Shown here: one piece after another, positions 16,601 to 25,847 of the stretch
Layout: each line of letters opens with the position of its first letter
Position numbering within the stretch: the stretch's first letter is position 1
DNA from: CAYXLI01 sp964464925
GTDB taxonomy: Bacteria > Acidobacteriota > Terriglobia > Bryobacterales > Bryobacteraceae
Length of the DNA stretch: 64,000 bases
Direction of reading: 5' to 3'
NCBI GenBank assembly: GCA_964464925.1
Contig: CAYXLI010000007.1
Span: forward strand, 194,069-258,068
Translations under genes and position numbers: made by a program
The notes under the pieces: model-generated
The model's database searches: none
Seen by the model: the letters and a program-made list of their open reading frames with translations, nothing else
What the model was told of the DNA's origin: nothing

Positions 16601-19084
16601 ATGATCAGGCGGGCGTTCCTATCCAGCTTTCTCGTCTCGCTATGTCTGCTTGGAGCGGGGGTTCCGGCACCCAAGGAGCATTTCGGCTTCGCTCCCGGTG
16701 ACGATTACAAGCTGGCCGACTACACCGAGATTAGCGGGTACTACAAGAAACTGGCTGGGGCCACAGATCGCATGAAGCTGATGGAATTTGGCACCACGTC
16801 GGAAGGCAAGCCAATGTACCTCGCCATCTTCTCTTCGCCCGAGAATCTGAAGAAGCTAGACACTTATCGCGAGATCAACCGCCGCCTCGCGCTTGGACTT
16901 GCGAGCGGGGAGGAAGCACGGCGGCTTGCGGAACAAGGAAGGGCCATCGTGTGGATCGATTCCGGCCTGCACGCGAACGAGGTGGCGCCCGCGCAGCATT
17001 CTCCCGAACTGGCGTATCGGATGATCACGCGGGATGACGAAGAGACGCGGCGCGTTCGGGATCGCGTGATCCTGCTGCAAGTACCGGTAATCAATCCCGA
17101 TGGCCTGGACCACATCGTGCATTGGTATCGAAAGAACGTAGGCACTCCGTATGAACTCGCGCCACTGCCGTGGCTGTATCAGAAGTACGCAGGCCATGAC
17201 AATAACCGGGACTGGTACATGCTGAATTTGCCCGAGACACGCAACGTGAGCCGGCTGCTGTTCCAGGAGTGGTTCCCGCAAATCGTCTACAACCAGCATC
17301 AGGCACCAGCCTTCCCGGCGCGCATCTTCGTTCCGCCGTACGCCGAGCCGCTAAACCCCAACATTCCGGCGGCAGTAATGGAAGGAATCAATCTGATTGG
17401 CGCAGCGATGAAGGAGCGCTTCGCACGCGAGGATAAGCCCGGAATCCTCTCCTACTATGGCTTTGACGCGTGGTGGAACGGCGGCCTGCGCTCCGTGCCT
17501 GCGTTCCACAATATGCACGGCATTCTGACGGAAACGGCGCTGTATGGCTACGCGACTCCGAAGACTTACACGGAAAAGGATCTGCCGGAGCGCTTTCCTA
17601 ACGGGACGCTCACAAAGGAGCCGAGCGTGTTTTATGAGCGGCCGTGGCTCGGGGGCAAGTGGAACGTGCGGAGCGCAATCGAGTACATGCTGACGGCCGA
17701 CTTCGCCATTCTCGATCTCGCCTCAACGCGAAGCGCCGCATTTCTGCACAAATCGTGGGAGATCGCTGCTGCAAACATCGAATCGGGTAAGAAGGGCAAG
17801 CCTTATGCGTACGTGCTTCCCATGAACCAGTGGGACACCTTCAGTACGAATGAAATGCTGCGGCGCCTGCGGATGAGCGGTGTAGAGATCCGTCGAGCCC
17901 GCGCGGACTTCTCTGCGAATGGGAAGACATTCGCGAAGGACACCTACGTGATTCCGGCGGCGCAGGCGTTCCGTGCATACCTGGTGGACCTGCTGGAGCC
18001 GCAGAAATATCCCGACACGCGCAAGCGTCCCTATGACGTCGCGGGCTGGACGCTGAGTATGCAAATGAATGCGCAGGCCGTGCGCATCGACGAGCCATTT
18101 GAGGCCGATCTCGAACCCGTGCTGCGGATCCCGCAGCAAGACGCATCGTATGATCATCGGGACAACTCCTCGTTTCTGGCAACGGCCGACATGCTGCGGA
18201 GGAACGGGAAGGTGCGCTGGGCGAAGGACGGCAAAATCCTGCTGCAGGGTGAGGCCGGTTTCGATGATGCCGCTTATGAACTGCACAGACCGCGGGTCGG
18301 GCTCTATGAGCCATGGACAGCGAACATCGACACCGGCTGGACACAGTTCGTTCTGGATACGTTTCGCATTCCACATGTTGAACTGCATAATGAGGACGTG
18401 CAGAATGGCGGGCTCCGCTCGCGGTTCGACATCATTATTCTCGCTTCGCAGCCGGTGAGTTCCATCCTGCACGGTTTCCGTCAAGGTGAGCGTACGGGTG
18501 GCCGTCAAGGCCGCGGGGAAGAAGTGGCATTACAGAGGCCGGAATACACCGGCGGCATCGGTGTAGCAGGCTTGACGGCACTACAGAATTTCGTGCTGGA
18601 TGGCGGGACGCTGATCACGTTCGACACTGCAAATGATCTACCGGCGCAGTTCTTTCCAGTGCCGGTGCGGGGACTGGCGGCGAGCAGCGAAGACAGCGGC
18701 GGATTCTACAGCCCCGGCTCGATTCTGCGAGTGAATGTTGACAACACAAATCCGATCGCCTTCGGTATGCCCTCAGATGCTTACGTCTTTTCCAGCGGCG
18801 GCCAGGCTTATGACATCACATTGCTTCCCGAATACAATCGGGGAAACCATCAAGTGCGCAGCATAGCGACCTACGCCAGGACAAACCTGCTGGCCAGCGG
18901 CTGGATCTCCGGCGAGCGGCTTGTAGCAGGCAAGAGCGTTCTGGTGGAGGCGAATTACGGCAAAGGGCGTGTGATTCTCTACGGTTTCCGGCCGCAGTTC
19001 CGCGGCCAGACCTATGGAACGTTCAAGCTGCTGCTGAATGCCATCTACCTGGCGTCCGCGGAGAAAGTCAACGCGCGAAACTGA
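16601..19084 (+). CDS. Exported M14-family zinc carboxypeptidase with C-terminal GATase1-like domain
   Basis: 827 residues from ATG 16601. A signal peptide (MIRRAFLSSFLVSLCLLGAG) leads into an M14 domain with zinc ligands H124 and E127 (GLHANEVAPAQ) and H233 (YNQHQAPA), plus the INPDG and HDNNRDWYM blocks. The C-terminal third (from about residue 600: FDIIILASQ, LQNFVLDGGTLITF, YGKGRVILYGFRPQFRGQ) has the look of a class-I amidotransferase-like fold, as in large acidobacterial M14 proteins. A TATGAT hexamer lies 8 bases before the ATG. It likely degrades peptides outside the cytoplasm. The 3' end overlaps the opposing DUF481 gene by 17 bases. Confidence 0.85.
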   Translation: MIRRAFLSSFLVSLCLLGAGVPAPKEHFGFAPGDDYKLADYTEISGYYKKLAGATDRMKLMEFGTTSEGKPMYLAIFSSPENLKKLDTYREINRRLALGLASGEEARRLAEQGRAIVWIDSGLHANEVAPAQHSPELAYRMITRDDEETRRVRDRVILLQVPVINPDGLDHIVHWYRKNVGTPYELAPLPWLYQKYAGHDNNRDWYMLNLPETRNVSRLLFQEWFPQIVYNQHQAPAFPARIFVPPYAEPLNPNIPAAVMEGINLIGAAMKERFAREDKPGILSYYGFDAWWNGGLRSVPAFHNMHGILTETALYGYATPKTYTEKDLPERFPNGTLTKEPSVFYERPWLGGKWNVRSAIEYMLTADFAILDLASTRSAAFLHKSWEIAAANIESGKKGKPYAYVLPMNQWDTFSTNEMLRRLRMSGVEIRRARADFSANGKTFAKDTYVIPAAQAFRAYLVDLLEPQKYPDTRKRPYDVAGWTLSMQMNAQAVRIDEPFEADLEPVLRIPQQDASYDHRDNSSFLATADMLRRNGKVRWAKDGKILLQGEAGFDDAAYELHRPRVGLYEPWTANIDTGWTQFVLDTFRIPHVELHNEDVQNGGLRSRFDIIILASQPVSSILHGFRQGERTGGRQGRGEEVALQRPEYTGGIGVAGLTALQNFVLDGGTLITFDTANDLPAQFFPVPVRGLAASSEDSGGFYSPGSILRVNVDNTNPIAFGMPSDAYVFSSGGQAYDITLLPEYNRGNHQVRSIATYARTNLLASGWISGERLVAGKSVLVEANYGKGRVILYGFRPQFRGQTYGTFKLLLNAIYLASAEKVNARN

Positions 19085-20105
19085 ATCGGAAACCTGTCGT
19101 CAGGAGTACGTCGTTCTTACTGGTTCCCTCGATGGGGTTGCTGAGATAGCGGTTACTGACGCTGGTTTGCCAGCCGATCCACTTGTTAATGGCTGTGACT
19201 GCCGAAGAGTCCAACGTCACGCGAAACTCGCCCCGTTGAGTCAGGTTCGGAAACACAGTGAGCTTTTCCTTGAGAGCGGTATTCTTCGTCAGCTTGTAAG
19301 CCCACTCCTCGCCCCCGAGGGCCTCGGCGGAAGTTCTGTGAAGCTGCGCGAATAACTCGCGATTCATGGAACCGCCGGCGAAGAAGTCGAGCGTCGTGCG
19401 CGCATTTCGAATCGTATGGTGGCCGCCGCCGGCACCCACTACGGTACGGAGATTGAGCTTCTGAAATTGATCGTGCTCCATGTCGGACAGGACAAAGAGG
19501 AAGCTATTCGTATCCACGTTGTAGTCGTACTTAAATCCGCCGCGCACCGCATTCGCGATCGGCATGGGATTGCCCTGCGTGCCATTGCGGGCATACAACG
19601 CGCTGCCGTGCAGATTGAGTTGATCCTTGCGCGTGACGCGCGTCGCGTTCAGCGCCAGGTTGATAGTCGTCGTCTCGGTATTGCCCCGGGCAGCACTCAA
19701 CCCGGTGTCGAAGGACCCTTTCCAGAGTTGCAGCCAACCCGGATCCTCCAGACGTTCCTCGCGCGTCCGTTCGTCCGGGGAAAGAATCATCTTCACGGAT
19801 GCAAGCGGCTGCGTCCGCAGAGTCTCGCCATCCACGACATATCCGTCCGGCTGCGTAAAAATCCTGCCCGAGACCTTCGAGCCATCCTTCAGCAATACCG
19901 CTACATCACTGGTGGAGGAGACCGCGTCCACTTTCTCCTTGGGAATCCTCACGTCGCCCAGGACGTCAGACCGAAACTGCACGCCTCCATCGTCAATCCG
20001 GATGATGGATCCGCTGAGCCGGTCGCCATTCTTCATCGTGACCGTATCGGCATGCGCTAATCCGAATAAAAGCACGAATAGCGCCAAATGTTTCAACTGC
20101 AACAA
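19068..20105 (-). CDS. DUF481 outer-membrane beta-barrel protein
   Basis: A 345-residue exported protein starting at TTG 20105 behind a strong GGAGG. After the signal peptide (LALFVLLFGLAHA), residues 20-110 contain the repeated MKNGDRLSGSII and LKDGSKVSGRIF motif typical of proteins with an N-terminal SH3-like part. From about 130 the DUF481 barrel follows (WKGSFDTGLSAARGNTETT, ending GFRFSFAR with the terminal aromatic-x-aromatic-type strand). The family (YdiY-like) has no established function. It lies 20 bases from fabG on the same strand, so co-transcription is possible. Confidence 0.82.
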   Translation of the reverse strand: MLQLKHLALFVLLFGLAHADTVTMKNGDRLSGSIIRIDDGGVQFRSDVLGDVRIPKEKVDAVSSTSDVAVLLKDGSKVSGRIFTQPDGYVVDGETLRTQPLASVKMILSPDERTREERLEDPGWLQLWKGSFDTGLSAARGNTETTTINLALNATRVTRKDQLNLHGSALYARNGTQGNPMPIANAVRGGFKYDYNVDTNSFLFVLSDMEHDQFQKLNLRTVVGAGGGHHTIRNARTTLDFFAGGSMNRELFAQLHRTSAEALGGEEWAYKLTKNTALKEKLTVFPNLTQRGEFRVTLDSSAVTAINKWIGWQTSVSNRYLSNPIEGTSKNDVLLTTGFRFSFAR

Positions 20106-20125
20106 AACCTCCGAGTGCGTTTGAC

Positions 20126-20860
20126 CTACATGTACATACCGCCGTTCACGTCCAGGACGTGCCCGGTAATGTAGGCTGCTCCCTCACTTGCCAAAAATAC
20201 GACTGCCGCCGCAATGTCCTCTGGCGTGCCCATTCGTTTCAGGGGCACCGCGTTGAGGATCTTCTGCTTTACTTCTTCCGATAAGACGGCTGTCATGTCT
20301 GTTTCGACGAACCCCGGGGCTACGGCGTTTACGGTAATGTTGCGGCTGGCCATCTCCTGCGCAAGAGCCTTTGTGACGCCGATCAGGCCGGCCTTGGAAG
20401 CGCAATAGTTTGCCTGCCCGGCATTTCCCGTCTCGCCGACGACAGAGACAATATTTATGATTCGGCCCCAACGTCCCCGCATCATTCCTTGTAGAACCTG
20501 CTGCGTAGCGAAAAACGAGCCGCTGAGATTCGTGTTCAGCACGATATCCCAGTCTTCCTTTTTCATGCGTAAGGCGAGAACATCTTTCGTGATGCCCGCG
20601 TTGTTCACCAGGATCTCCACGGTACCGAACTCTTTGGCCACCCGCGCGAACGCATCTTTAATCGAGTCCGGCGAGGCAAGGTCCAAGGCGACCAGGCATA
20701 CCTCGCCCCCAGCGGCGCGTATGTCCGCTGCCACCTCTTCCAGCTTCGCGATATCCCGGGCCGCCAGCGCGACACGGTGCCCTGATCGTGACAATGCCAT
20801 TGCGCAAGCTCTGCCGATTCCGCGGCTAGCGCCGCTCACAAAAGCAACTCGATTGCTCAT
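20126..20860 (-). CDS. fabG: 3-oxoacyl-ACP reductase (SDR family)
   Basis: Reduces 3-oxoacyl-ACP with NADPH in fatty-acid synthesis. The 244-residue protein has the Rossmann motif VSGASRGIGRACA, the NNAG motif (ILVNNAGITKD), the active-site set with Ser (IVSVVGETGNAGQ) and YCASKAGL (Tyr-x3-Lys), and the typical ending GHVLDVNGGMYM. No other fab genes are adjacent, so a role in another short-chain reduction (for example PHB or aromatic metabolism) remains possible. It diverges from ubiD. Confidence 0.88.
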   Translation of the reverse strand: MSNRVAFVSGASRGIGRACAMALSRSGHRVALAARDIAKLEEVAADIRAAGGEVCLVALDLASPDSIKDAFARVAKEFGTVEILVNNAGITKDVLALRMKKEDWDIVLNTNLSGSFFATQQVLQGMMRGRWGRIINIVSVVGETGNAGQANYCASKAGLIGVTKALAQEMASRNITVNAVAPGFVETDMTAVLSEEVKQKILNAVPLKRMGTPEDIAAAVVFLASEGAAYITGHVLDVNGGMYM

Positions 20861-20919
20861 ATTTGGATTTTCTGTGCCCGAAGTTCAATGATAGTAAAGA
20901 GAAGGTTCTGAACCATAAC

Positions 20920-22365
20920 ATGGCCTACAACGACCTGCGGGAGTTTATCAGGGCTCTCGACCGAGCCGGCGAGCTGAAGCGCATTCCCTTCGAAGTGGAT
21001 CCCTACCTGGAAATTACTGAGTTCGCCGACCGCTCGGTAAAACAGAATGGGCCGGCTTTGTTGTTTGAGCGCCCGAAGGGGAGCCGTGTGCCGGTGCTGA
21101 TCAACGCCTTTGCCAGCATGCGCAGGATGGAACTCGCCCTCGGAGTGGATTCGGTGGATTCCATTGCGCGCCGCATTACGGAATACCTGGAAATGCGCGT
21201 ACCCGAGGGGCTTATCAATAAGCTGAAGATGCTGCCGAAGCTAGCTGAGGTCGGCTCGTTCTTTCCACGGATCGTGAGCGATGGCCCTTGTAAAGAAGTG
21301 ATCCGGCGGGATAAGTTTTCTCTCCGCGAATTCCCGGTGCTGCACTGCTGGCCTTTGGATGGAGGCCCTTTTATCACGCTGCCGATGGTGTTCTCGAAGA
21401 ACCCTGTCACCGGAAAACGGAACTGCGGCATGTACCGGATGCAGGTATATGACGACCGCACTACGGGCATGCACTGGCAGACCCACAAGCAGGGCGCAGA
21501 GCATCACCGCCGCCTGCTGGCGGAAGGAAAGAAGCGCATGAACGTCGCCGTGGCGATCGGCGCCGATCCGGCAACCATGTACTCGGCCATCCTGCCGCTG
21601 CCGCCCGATCTGGACGAAATGATGATGGCGGGATTCCTGCGCGGCAAGCCAGTAGAGATGGTGAAGTGCGAGACGTCCGATATTGAAGTGCCTGCCAACG
21701 CGGAAATCGTGCTGGAGGGCTATCTGGAACTCGGCGAATCGCGCACCGAAGGCCCGTTCGGGGACCACACAGGCTACTACTCGCTAGAAGACGACTACCC
21801 GGTCTTCCACGTTCAATGCGTCACTCACCGTAAGAATCCGATTTACGCAACCACCATCGTTGGGCCGCCTCCGATGGAGGATTTCTACATGGGCAAGGCG
21901 ATCGAGCGCATCTTCCTGCCGCTGATGCGGCTGCAATTGCCGGAAGTGCGTGACATCTGCATGCCGGCCGAGGGCGTGTTCCACAACATGATTTTCGTCT
22001 CGATCAAAAAATCGTACCCGGGGCATGCGCGCAAGGTGATGCACGCGATCTGGGGACTGGGCCAGGCGATGTTCTCAAAATGCATAGTCGTGGTCGATGA
22101 GAATGTCGACGTACAGAACGTTGCCGAGGTGGCCTGGAAGGCTCTGAATAACATCGATCCGGAGCGCGATATCCAGTTCGTGATGGGGCCGGTCGATTCT
22201 CTCGACCACGCCAGCCGGCTGCCGAACTACGGATCGAAAATGGGCGTAGACGCCACGCGCAAATGGCGCGCCGAAGGATTCGATCGCCCGTGGCCGAAAG
22301 TAATCACTATGTCGCCGGAGGTAAAGAGCCGCGTGGATCAGTTATGGAAGAAAGCTGGCCTGTAA
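20920..22365 (+). CDS. ubiD: UbiD-family prenylated-FMN decarboxylase
   Basis: A decarboxylase of aromatic or alpha,beta-unsaturated acids that needs prenyl-FMN made by UbiX. 481 residues from ATG 20920 (MAYNDLREFIRALDRAGELK). Family blocks visible include LPMVFSKNPVTGKRNCGMYRM, the catalytic E-x-E-R-like region around LELGESRTEGPFGDHTGYY, and GPPPMEDFYMGKAIERIFLP. The substrate cannot be read from sequence; menaquinone-related or aromatic acid metabolism are options. A ubiX gene exists in the same window at 31613, about 9 kb away and not in the same operon. Confidence 0.9.
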   Translation: MAYNDLREFIRALDRAGELKRIPFEVDPYLEITEFADRSVKQNGPALLFERPKGSRVPVLINAFASMRRMELALGVDSVDSIARRITEYLEMRVPEGLINKLKMLPKLAEVGSFFPRIVSDGPCKEVIRRDKFSLREFPVLHCWPLDGGPFITLPMVFSKNPVTGKRNCGMYRMQVYDDRTTGMHWQTHKQGAEHHRRLLAEGKKRMNVAVAIGADPATMYSAILPLPPDLDEMMMAGFLRGKPVEMVKCETSDIEVPANAEIVLEGYLELGESRTEGPFGDHTGYYSLEDDYPVFHVQCVTHRKNPIYATTIVGPPPMEDFYMGKAIERIFLPLMRLQLPEVRDICMPAEGVFHNMIFVSIKKSYPGHARKVMHAIWGLGQAMFSKCIVVVDENVDVQNVAEVAWKALNNIDPERDIQFVMGPVDSLDHASRLPNYGSKMGVDATRKWRAEGFDRPWPKVITMSPEVKSRVDQLWKKAGL

Positions 22366-22384
22366 TCAGAAAAATGGGGGTTAC

Positions 22385-22461
22385 TGGGGTGCCTTGAGGG
22401 ATTCGAACCCTCGGCCACCGGAACCACAATCCGGCGCTCTACCAGCTGAGCTAAAGGCACC
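22385..22461 (-). tRNA. tRNA-His (GTG), CCA encoded
   Basis: The minus strand folds into a full cloverleaf. The acceptor 5' strand GTGCCTT pairs with AAGGCAC, and an extra G at position -1 pairs with the discriminator C, the tRNA-His identity element. The anticodon loop in CGGATTGTGGTTCCG gives anticodon GTG. The T arm is GAGGGTTCGAATCCCTC, and the 3' CCA is encoded at 22387-22385. A possible -10 (TATTCT) lies at 22484-22479. Confidence 0.96.
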
Positions 22462-22528
22462 ACAAAGGCGACTCCTTTAGAATAACATACCGGTGGATTT
22501 CCGTATCGAAAACGGTAAACCGTAGCAG

Positions 22529-22534
22529 TATACT
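22529..22534 (+). promoter_or_regulatory. -10 element of the small zinc-ribbon gene
   Basis: TATACT, 11 bases before the ATG at 22546. The -35 region (22506 onward, TCGAAA) is weak. The position between a minus-strand tRNA and a plus-strand small gene supports a separate promoter. Confidence 0.35.
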
Positions 22535-22545
22535 GCTTACAGAAG

Positions 22546-22701
22546 ATGCTGGGTAACCGCAAGATCTGTCCCCGGTGTGGAGTGGCAGATATCCGACCAT
22601 CCTATTACCACAATGCGCTTGATAAGGTTCTGCGCTTCGTTTTCATAGTGCCATACCGCTGCCGTATCTGCCGCCACAGATGGCTTCGGTTCGCATTTTG
22701 A
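22546..22701 (+). CDS. Small zinc-ribbon protein (51 aa)
   Basis: Reading from ATG 22546 gives 51 residues. The N-terminus has ICPRCGVADIRPSYYHNA and the C-terminus YRCRICRHRWLRFAF, forming two Cys-x-x-Cys pairs (CPRC, CRIC) spaced like a zinc ribbon. The middle is hydrophobic (KVLRFVFIVP). Small proteins of this shape (CPRC ... PYRCRxCxxRF) recur in Acidobacteria, as far as I recall, and are of unknown function. The gene is isolated between tRNA-His and the opposing acyltransferase-like gene, and its stop nearly abuts that gene's stop at 22708. Confidence 0.6.
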   Translation: MLGNRKICPRCGVADIRPSYYHNALDKVLRFVFIVPYRCRICRHRWLRFAF

Positions 22702-22707
22702 GGGCCG

Positions 22708-23820
22708 TTACAGCTTGAAGAAGATTTTGCGCCGGTATAACCACACGCAGATGTAGACTTGGAACGCGACAGCCGCCGTCGCCAGCAGCACACTGGTCCA
22801 AGGGCCGAGCCAAGGCTGCGTCCACCCGAGGAATGCCTTGGCACTGGAATCGATCCATCGGTGCAAGCACTCGTGAAACAGGTAGATGAAGATCGAATTC
22901 GCACCCACCATCACAAGGAGTTCCGCCCACCGGCGGGACAGCTTTACATCGCAGATCCAGTAGAACAGGGCCAATGCCAGCAAGGTGAAACCGAGGCTGT
23001 AAATTGCGAACGACGCCGTCCAGATCTTCTTGATAATCGGAATGACCGGATCGAGTGCGAGGCCGATCACGATACAGAGGACGCCAATCAAGATTAGCGT
23101 CCGCAGCTTCTTCCGCATGGTGTCCGAGCCGAACAGCAGCGAGCCAGCCATCATTCCCGCCACCGTATTGAAAGCGGATGAAAGGCAGTTGATGGTCGCG
23201 TAAGAGCCGCTCCAGTTCTTGCCGAGAACCGTCCTGTCCAGCCACCAGCCGATGTTGGCGTCCTGCACCCATGGACCTTGTACTCCGGGCGCGCTGGCAA
23301 GCTCATAAATCGCGGTGTGCAAGGCAAGCAGGCCGAGACCGGCTCCTAGTTGGATCTTCCAATCGAAGCGGAGCAGCAGGAATGCCACCAGGTAAGTGAA
23401 CGAAAGCTGCGCAAGTACGTTGATCAGATCCAGGTTGGGTTTACCAGCCTGAATCGAGCGAGCCACCAGGCCCCAGAAGATCAGCAGCGCACAGCGTTTC
23501 AATACGTGGCGGAGGCTCTCGCTCCACGTCTCGCCCGCGGCCCAACGGCGCGCAAACGAGAACGGCATGGCTACGCCCGCAATGAACATGAAGAACGGCT
23601 GGATGAGGTCCCAAGCCGTCATGCCGTGCCAATCCATGTGATGGAACTGCCAGGCGAGCCAGCCTAGATTGGGATCGTTTCGGAATGCGCCGAGACCGAG
23701 GCCCTCGCTGACCATCCAGATCATCGTCAGTCCCCGGAAGGCATCCAGTGAGAACACGCGAGCCGCGCCTGTAGATGGGCCGGCCGGTTGAATCTTACGT
23801 TCGGCTGAAGCTGCCAGCAT
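22708..23820 (-). CDS. Polytopic membrane protein, DUF5009/HGSNAT (NagX-like) acyltransferase family
   Basis: A 370-residue protein with about ten membrane segments. The N-terminal block VFSLDAFRGLTMIWMVSEG and the following HHMDWHGMTAWDLIQPFFMF match the heparan-alpha-glucosaminide N-acetyltransferase-like family (R-G-L-x-(I/M) and D-L-(I/V)-x-P-x-F-x-F motifs). GANSIFIYLFHECLHRW near the C-terminus is also typical. It probably transfers an acetyl group to sugar residues at the membrane. No linked hydrolase or transporter is adjacent. It diverges from the methyltransferase gene. Confidence 0.82.
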   Translation of the reverse strand: MLAASAERKIQPAGPSTGAARVFSLDAFRGLTMIWMVSEGLGLGAFRNDPNLGWLAWQFHHMDWHGMTAWDLIQPFFMFIAGVAMPFSFARRWAAGETWSESLRHVLKRCALLIFWGLVARSIQAGKPNLDLINVLAQLSFTYLVAFLLLRFDWKIQLGAGLGLLALHTAIYELASAPGVQGPWVQDANIGWWLDRTVLGKNWSGSYATINCLSSAFNTVAGMMAGSLLFGSDTMRKKLRTLILIGVLCIVIGLALDPVIPIIKKIWTASFAIYSLGFTLLALALFYWICDVKLSRRWAELLVMVGANSIFIYLFHECLHRWIDSSAKAFLGWTQPWLGPWTSVLLATAAVAFQVYICVWLYRRKIFFKL

Positions 23821-23850
23821 GACGAAGCGTATTATACAGGTTTATCTACC

Positions 23851-24864
23851 ATGGCGAATCCCGATAACATCCTCAATCTCATCGAAGCGTTCCGGCGCTC
23901 TAAGGTTCTGTTTACGGCCGAGTCGCTCGGCGTCTTTGACCGGCTCAGCGATGGAATGACTGGAGATCAATTGGCCACGGTGCTCGGCGCGAACCAGGAT
24001 GCGTTGGAGCGCCTGCTGGATGCGTGCGCCGGCCTGGGTCTGCTACAGAAGCAGGACGGTCTCTATCGCAATACGCCCGAAGCTGAGCGGTTCCTTCGAT
24101 CCGACTCGCCCGATACACTCAGCGGTTATGTCCGCTATTCCGATACAGTGCTGTATCCACTCTGGGCGAAGCTGAAGGACGCCGTGCTGGAGGGCAGCAA
24201 TCGTTGGGAACAGGTATTCGGCGGCCGGGGCGCGCTGTTTGAACACTTCTACCGGCAGCCGGAGACGAAACGTGCATTCCTGGCGGGCATGAACGGCTTC
24301 GGACAGCTATCCTCAGCGGCAGTGGTACGCGCCTTCGACCTCAGCGGCTTCCGTCACCTGGTGGATCTGGGCGGCGCGACCGGGCACTTGGCCATTGCCG
24401 CGTGTGAGGCGTATCCGCAGCTCCGGGCGACGGTCTTCGATTTGCCTGGGGTGATCCCGATCTCTCAGGAATATATTTCGCAAAGCAAAGCCGCCGAGCG
24501 GCTCGCCACGCAGGCTGGCGATTTCTTCAATGACGAGCTTCCGCAGGGCGATCTCTACTGCCTCGGGCGCATCGTGCATGACTGGAGCGAAGACAATATC
24601 ATTCTGTTGCTGAACAGGATATACGCGGCCCTGCCGGAAGAAGGGGCGCTCCTGATCGCGGAGAAGATTCTGGATGAGGACCATCTTGGACCGGTTAACG
24701 CACAACTACAGTCGCTGAACATGCTGGCGTGCACGGATGGAAAAGAGCGTAGTTTGAGCGAGTACAGGGCGCTGCTGCATAATAGTGGTTTCACACATAT
24801 AGAAGGGCGGCGCACCGGAACATTGGTGGACGCGATTCTCGCGTACAAGCGTTCGGCCCCTTAG
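23851..24864 (+). CDS. O-methyltransferase, plant-COMT/ASMT-like family 2
   Basis: A 337-residue SAM-dependent methyltransferase. The N-terminal dimerisation helix-turn-helix (residues ~10-90: IEAFRRSKVLFTAESLGVFD) precedes the SAM-binding motif HLVDLGGATGHLAIAACEAY at about residue 170, then VFDLPGVIPIS and the catalytic histidine region LGRIVHDWSEDN. Members methylate hydroxyls of small aromatic or polyketide-like molecules; the substrate is unknown. A small membrane peptide gene follows 8 bases later and may be co-transcribed. Confidence 0.85.
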   Translation: MANPDNILNLIEAFRRSKVLFTAESLGVFDRLSDGMTGDQLATVLGANQDALERLLDACAGLGLLQKQDGLYRNTPEAERFLRSDSPDTLSGYVRYSDTVLYPLWAKLKDAVLEGSNRWEQVFGGRGALFEHFYRQPETKRAFLAGMNGFGQLSSAAVVRAFDLSGFRHLVDLGGATGHLAIAACEAYPQLRATVFDLPGVIPISQEYISQSKAAERLATQAGDFFNDELPQGDLYCLGRIVHDWSEDNIILLLNRIYAALPEEGALLIAEKILDEDHLGPVNAQLQSLNMLACTDGKERSLSEYRALLHNSGFTHIEGRRTGTLVDAILAYKRSAP

Positions 24865-24872
24865 AGGAACCG

Positions 24873-24998
24873 ATGGATTTTGTTTTATCTTTTCTGGCAG
24901 TGCTGCTTGGCGCGTCAATTGCGAATGTGATCGATGAGATGTTTGAGTTTACGCCGAAACTGTCGGCATGGCTCAATTCGTTTCTGAACGAATCCTAA
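24873..24998 (+). CDS. Small membrane peptide (41 aa)
   Basis: From ATG 24873, preceded by GAGGA, a 41-residue frame runs to TAA 24998. Residues 3-19 (FVLSFLAVLLGASIANV) form one membrane segment, followed by an acidic amphipathic tail (IDEMFEF...SAWLNSFLNES). It sits between the methyltransferase and the ABC permease genes with short gaps (8 and 26 bases), consistent with an operon. The good ribosome-binding site and clean TM pattern support it. Function unknown. Confidence 0.45.
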   Translation: MDFVLSFLAVLLGASIANVIDEMFEFTPKLSAWLNSFLNES

Positions 24999-25024
24999 GC
25001 AGCACCATTTAGCGTGGAAGTGAG

Positions 25025-25834
25025 ATGCCCCGCATTCCTGGAAAACATTTCTTACACAACCTGGTTTCCGGGCGGACGCTTCTCTACCAGCTTGTGGTGC
25101 GGGACTTCCGCCAGCGATTCGTAGGGTCGGCTATGGGTTGGATCTGGGGTTTGATCCATCCTTTGGTGCTGCTGGCTAGTTGGACGTTCGTGTTTCAGTA
25201 CTGCATGAAACAGACGCTCCCGCCAGGCGAGGTCACGACAAACTACCCTATCTTCCTGTTCTGCGGATTTCTGCCATGGCTCTTGTTTCAGGACACGGTC
25301 ATGCGCAGTTCGCAGAGCCTGCTGGAGCACGCGAACCTGATCACGAAGACGGTGTTCCCATCTGAAATTGTGCCCGTTTCGATTTTTCTGTCGTCACTGA
25401 TGAGCCATCTGCTCGCTCTGGCAATGGTGCTGGTGATCATCGCGATATGGGGAGGAGGCATCAGCGGCATGGCATTCCTGTTGCCGGTGTACATCCTGCC
25501 GCTAGGACTGTTCGCCGTCGGGATCGGGTGGATTGTCGCAAGCCTCCAGGTTTACCTTCGCGACACCGCCCAGATCTTGAGCGTGGTGATGACGTTCTGG
25601 TTTTGGATGACTCCCATCTTTATCAGCGAGCAGATCATCCCGGAGAGATTTCGCTTTCTAATGCGCATTAACCCGCTCGCTTTTCTGGTGAAGGCATACC
25701 GCGAACGGCTTCTGTCGTATCGCGAGCCCTCGCTGCATGAGTTTGCCGTACTCGCCGCCTATTCGTGCGCTGCCTTTGTTCTGGGCGGCCTGTTCTTCCG
25801 CCATCTGAAGCGCGGCTTTGCCGACGTCCTATAA
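25025..25834 (+). CDS. ABC-2 type export permease (Wzm/TagG-like)
   Basis: A 269-residue inner-membrane permease with six predicted membrane segments. The N-terminus LLYQLVVRDFRQRFVGSAMGWIW and the ending NPLAFLVKAYRERLLSYREP match polysaccharide or teichoic-acid export permeases (ABC2_membrane; TagG, RfbA, KpsM type). Such permeases need a separate ATPase (Wzt/TagH), which is not present in the window. Its 3' end lies 13 bases before the GTG of the sulfatase gene. Confidence 0.85.
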   Translation: MPRIPGKHFLHNLVSGRTLLYQLVVRDFRQRFVGSAMGWIWGLIHPLVLLASWTFVFQYCMKQTLPPGEVTTNYPIFLFCGFLPWLLFQDTVMRSSQSLLEHANLITKTVFPSEIVPVSIFLSSLMSHLLALAMVLVIIAIWGGGISGMAFLLPVYILPLGLFAVGIGWIVASLQVYLRDTAQILSVVMTFWFWMTPIFISEQIIPERFRFLMRINPLAFLVKAYRERLLSYREPSLHEFAVLAAYSCAAFVLGGLFFRHLKRGFADVL

Positions 25835-25847
25835 AAAGAGAGAACCC

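Noticed and set aside
17723..18508. 261-residue minus-strand frame inside the M14 peptidase gene
   Set aside because: No motif; the peptidase reading is continuous and convincing.
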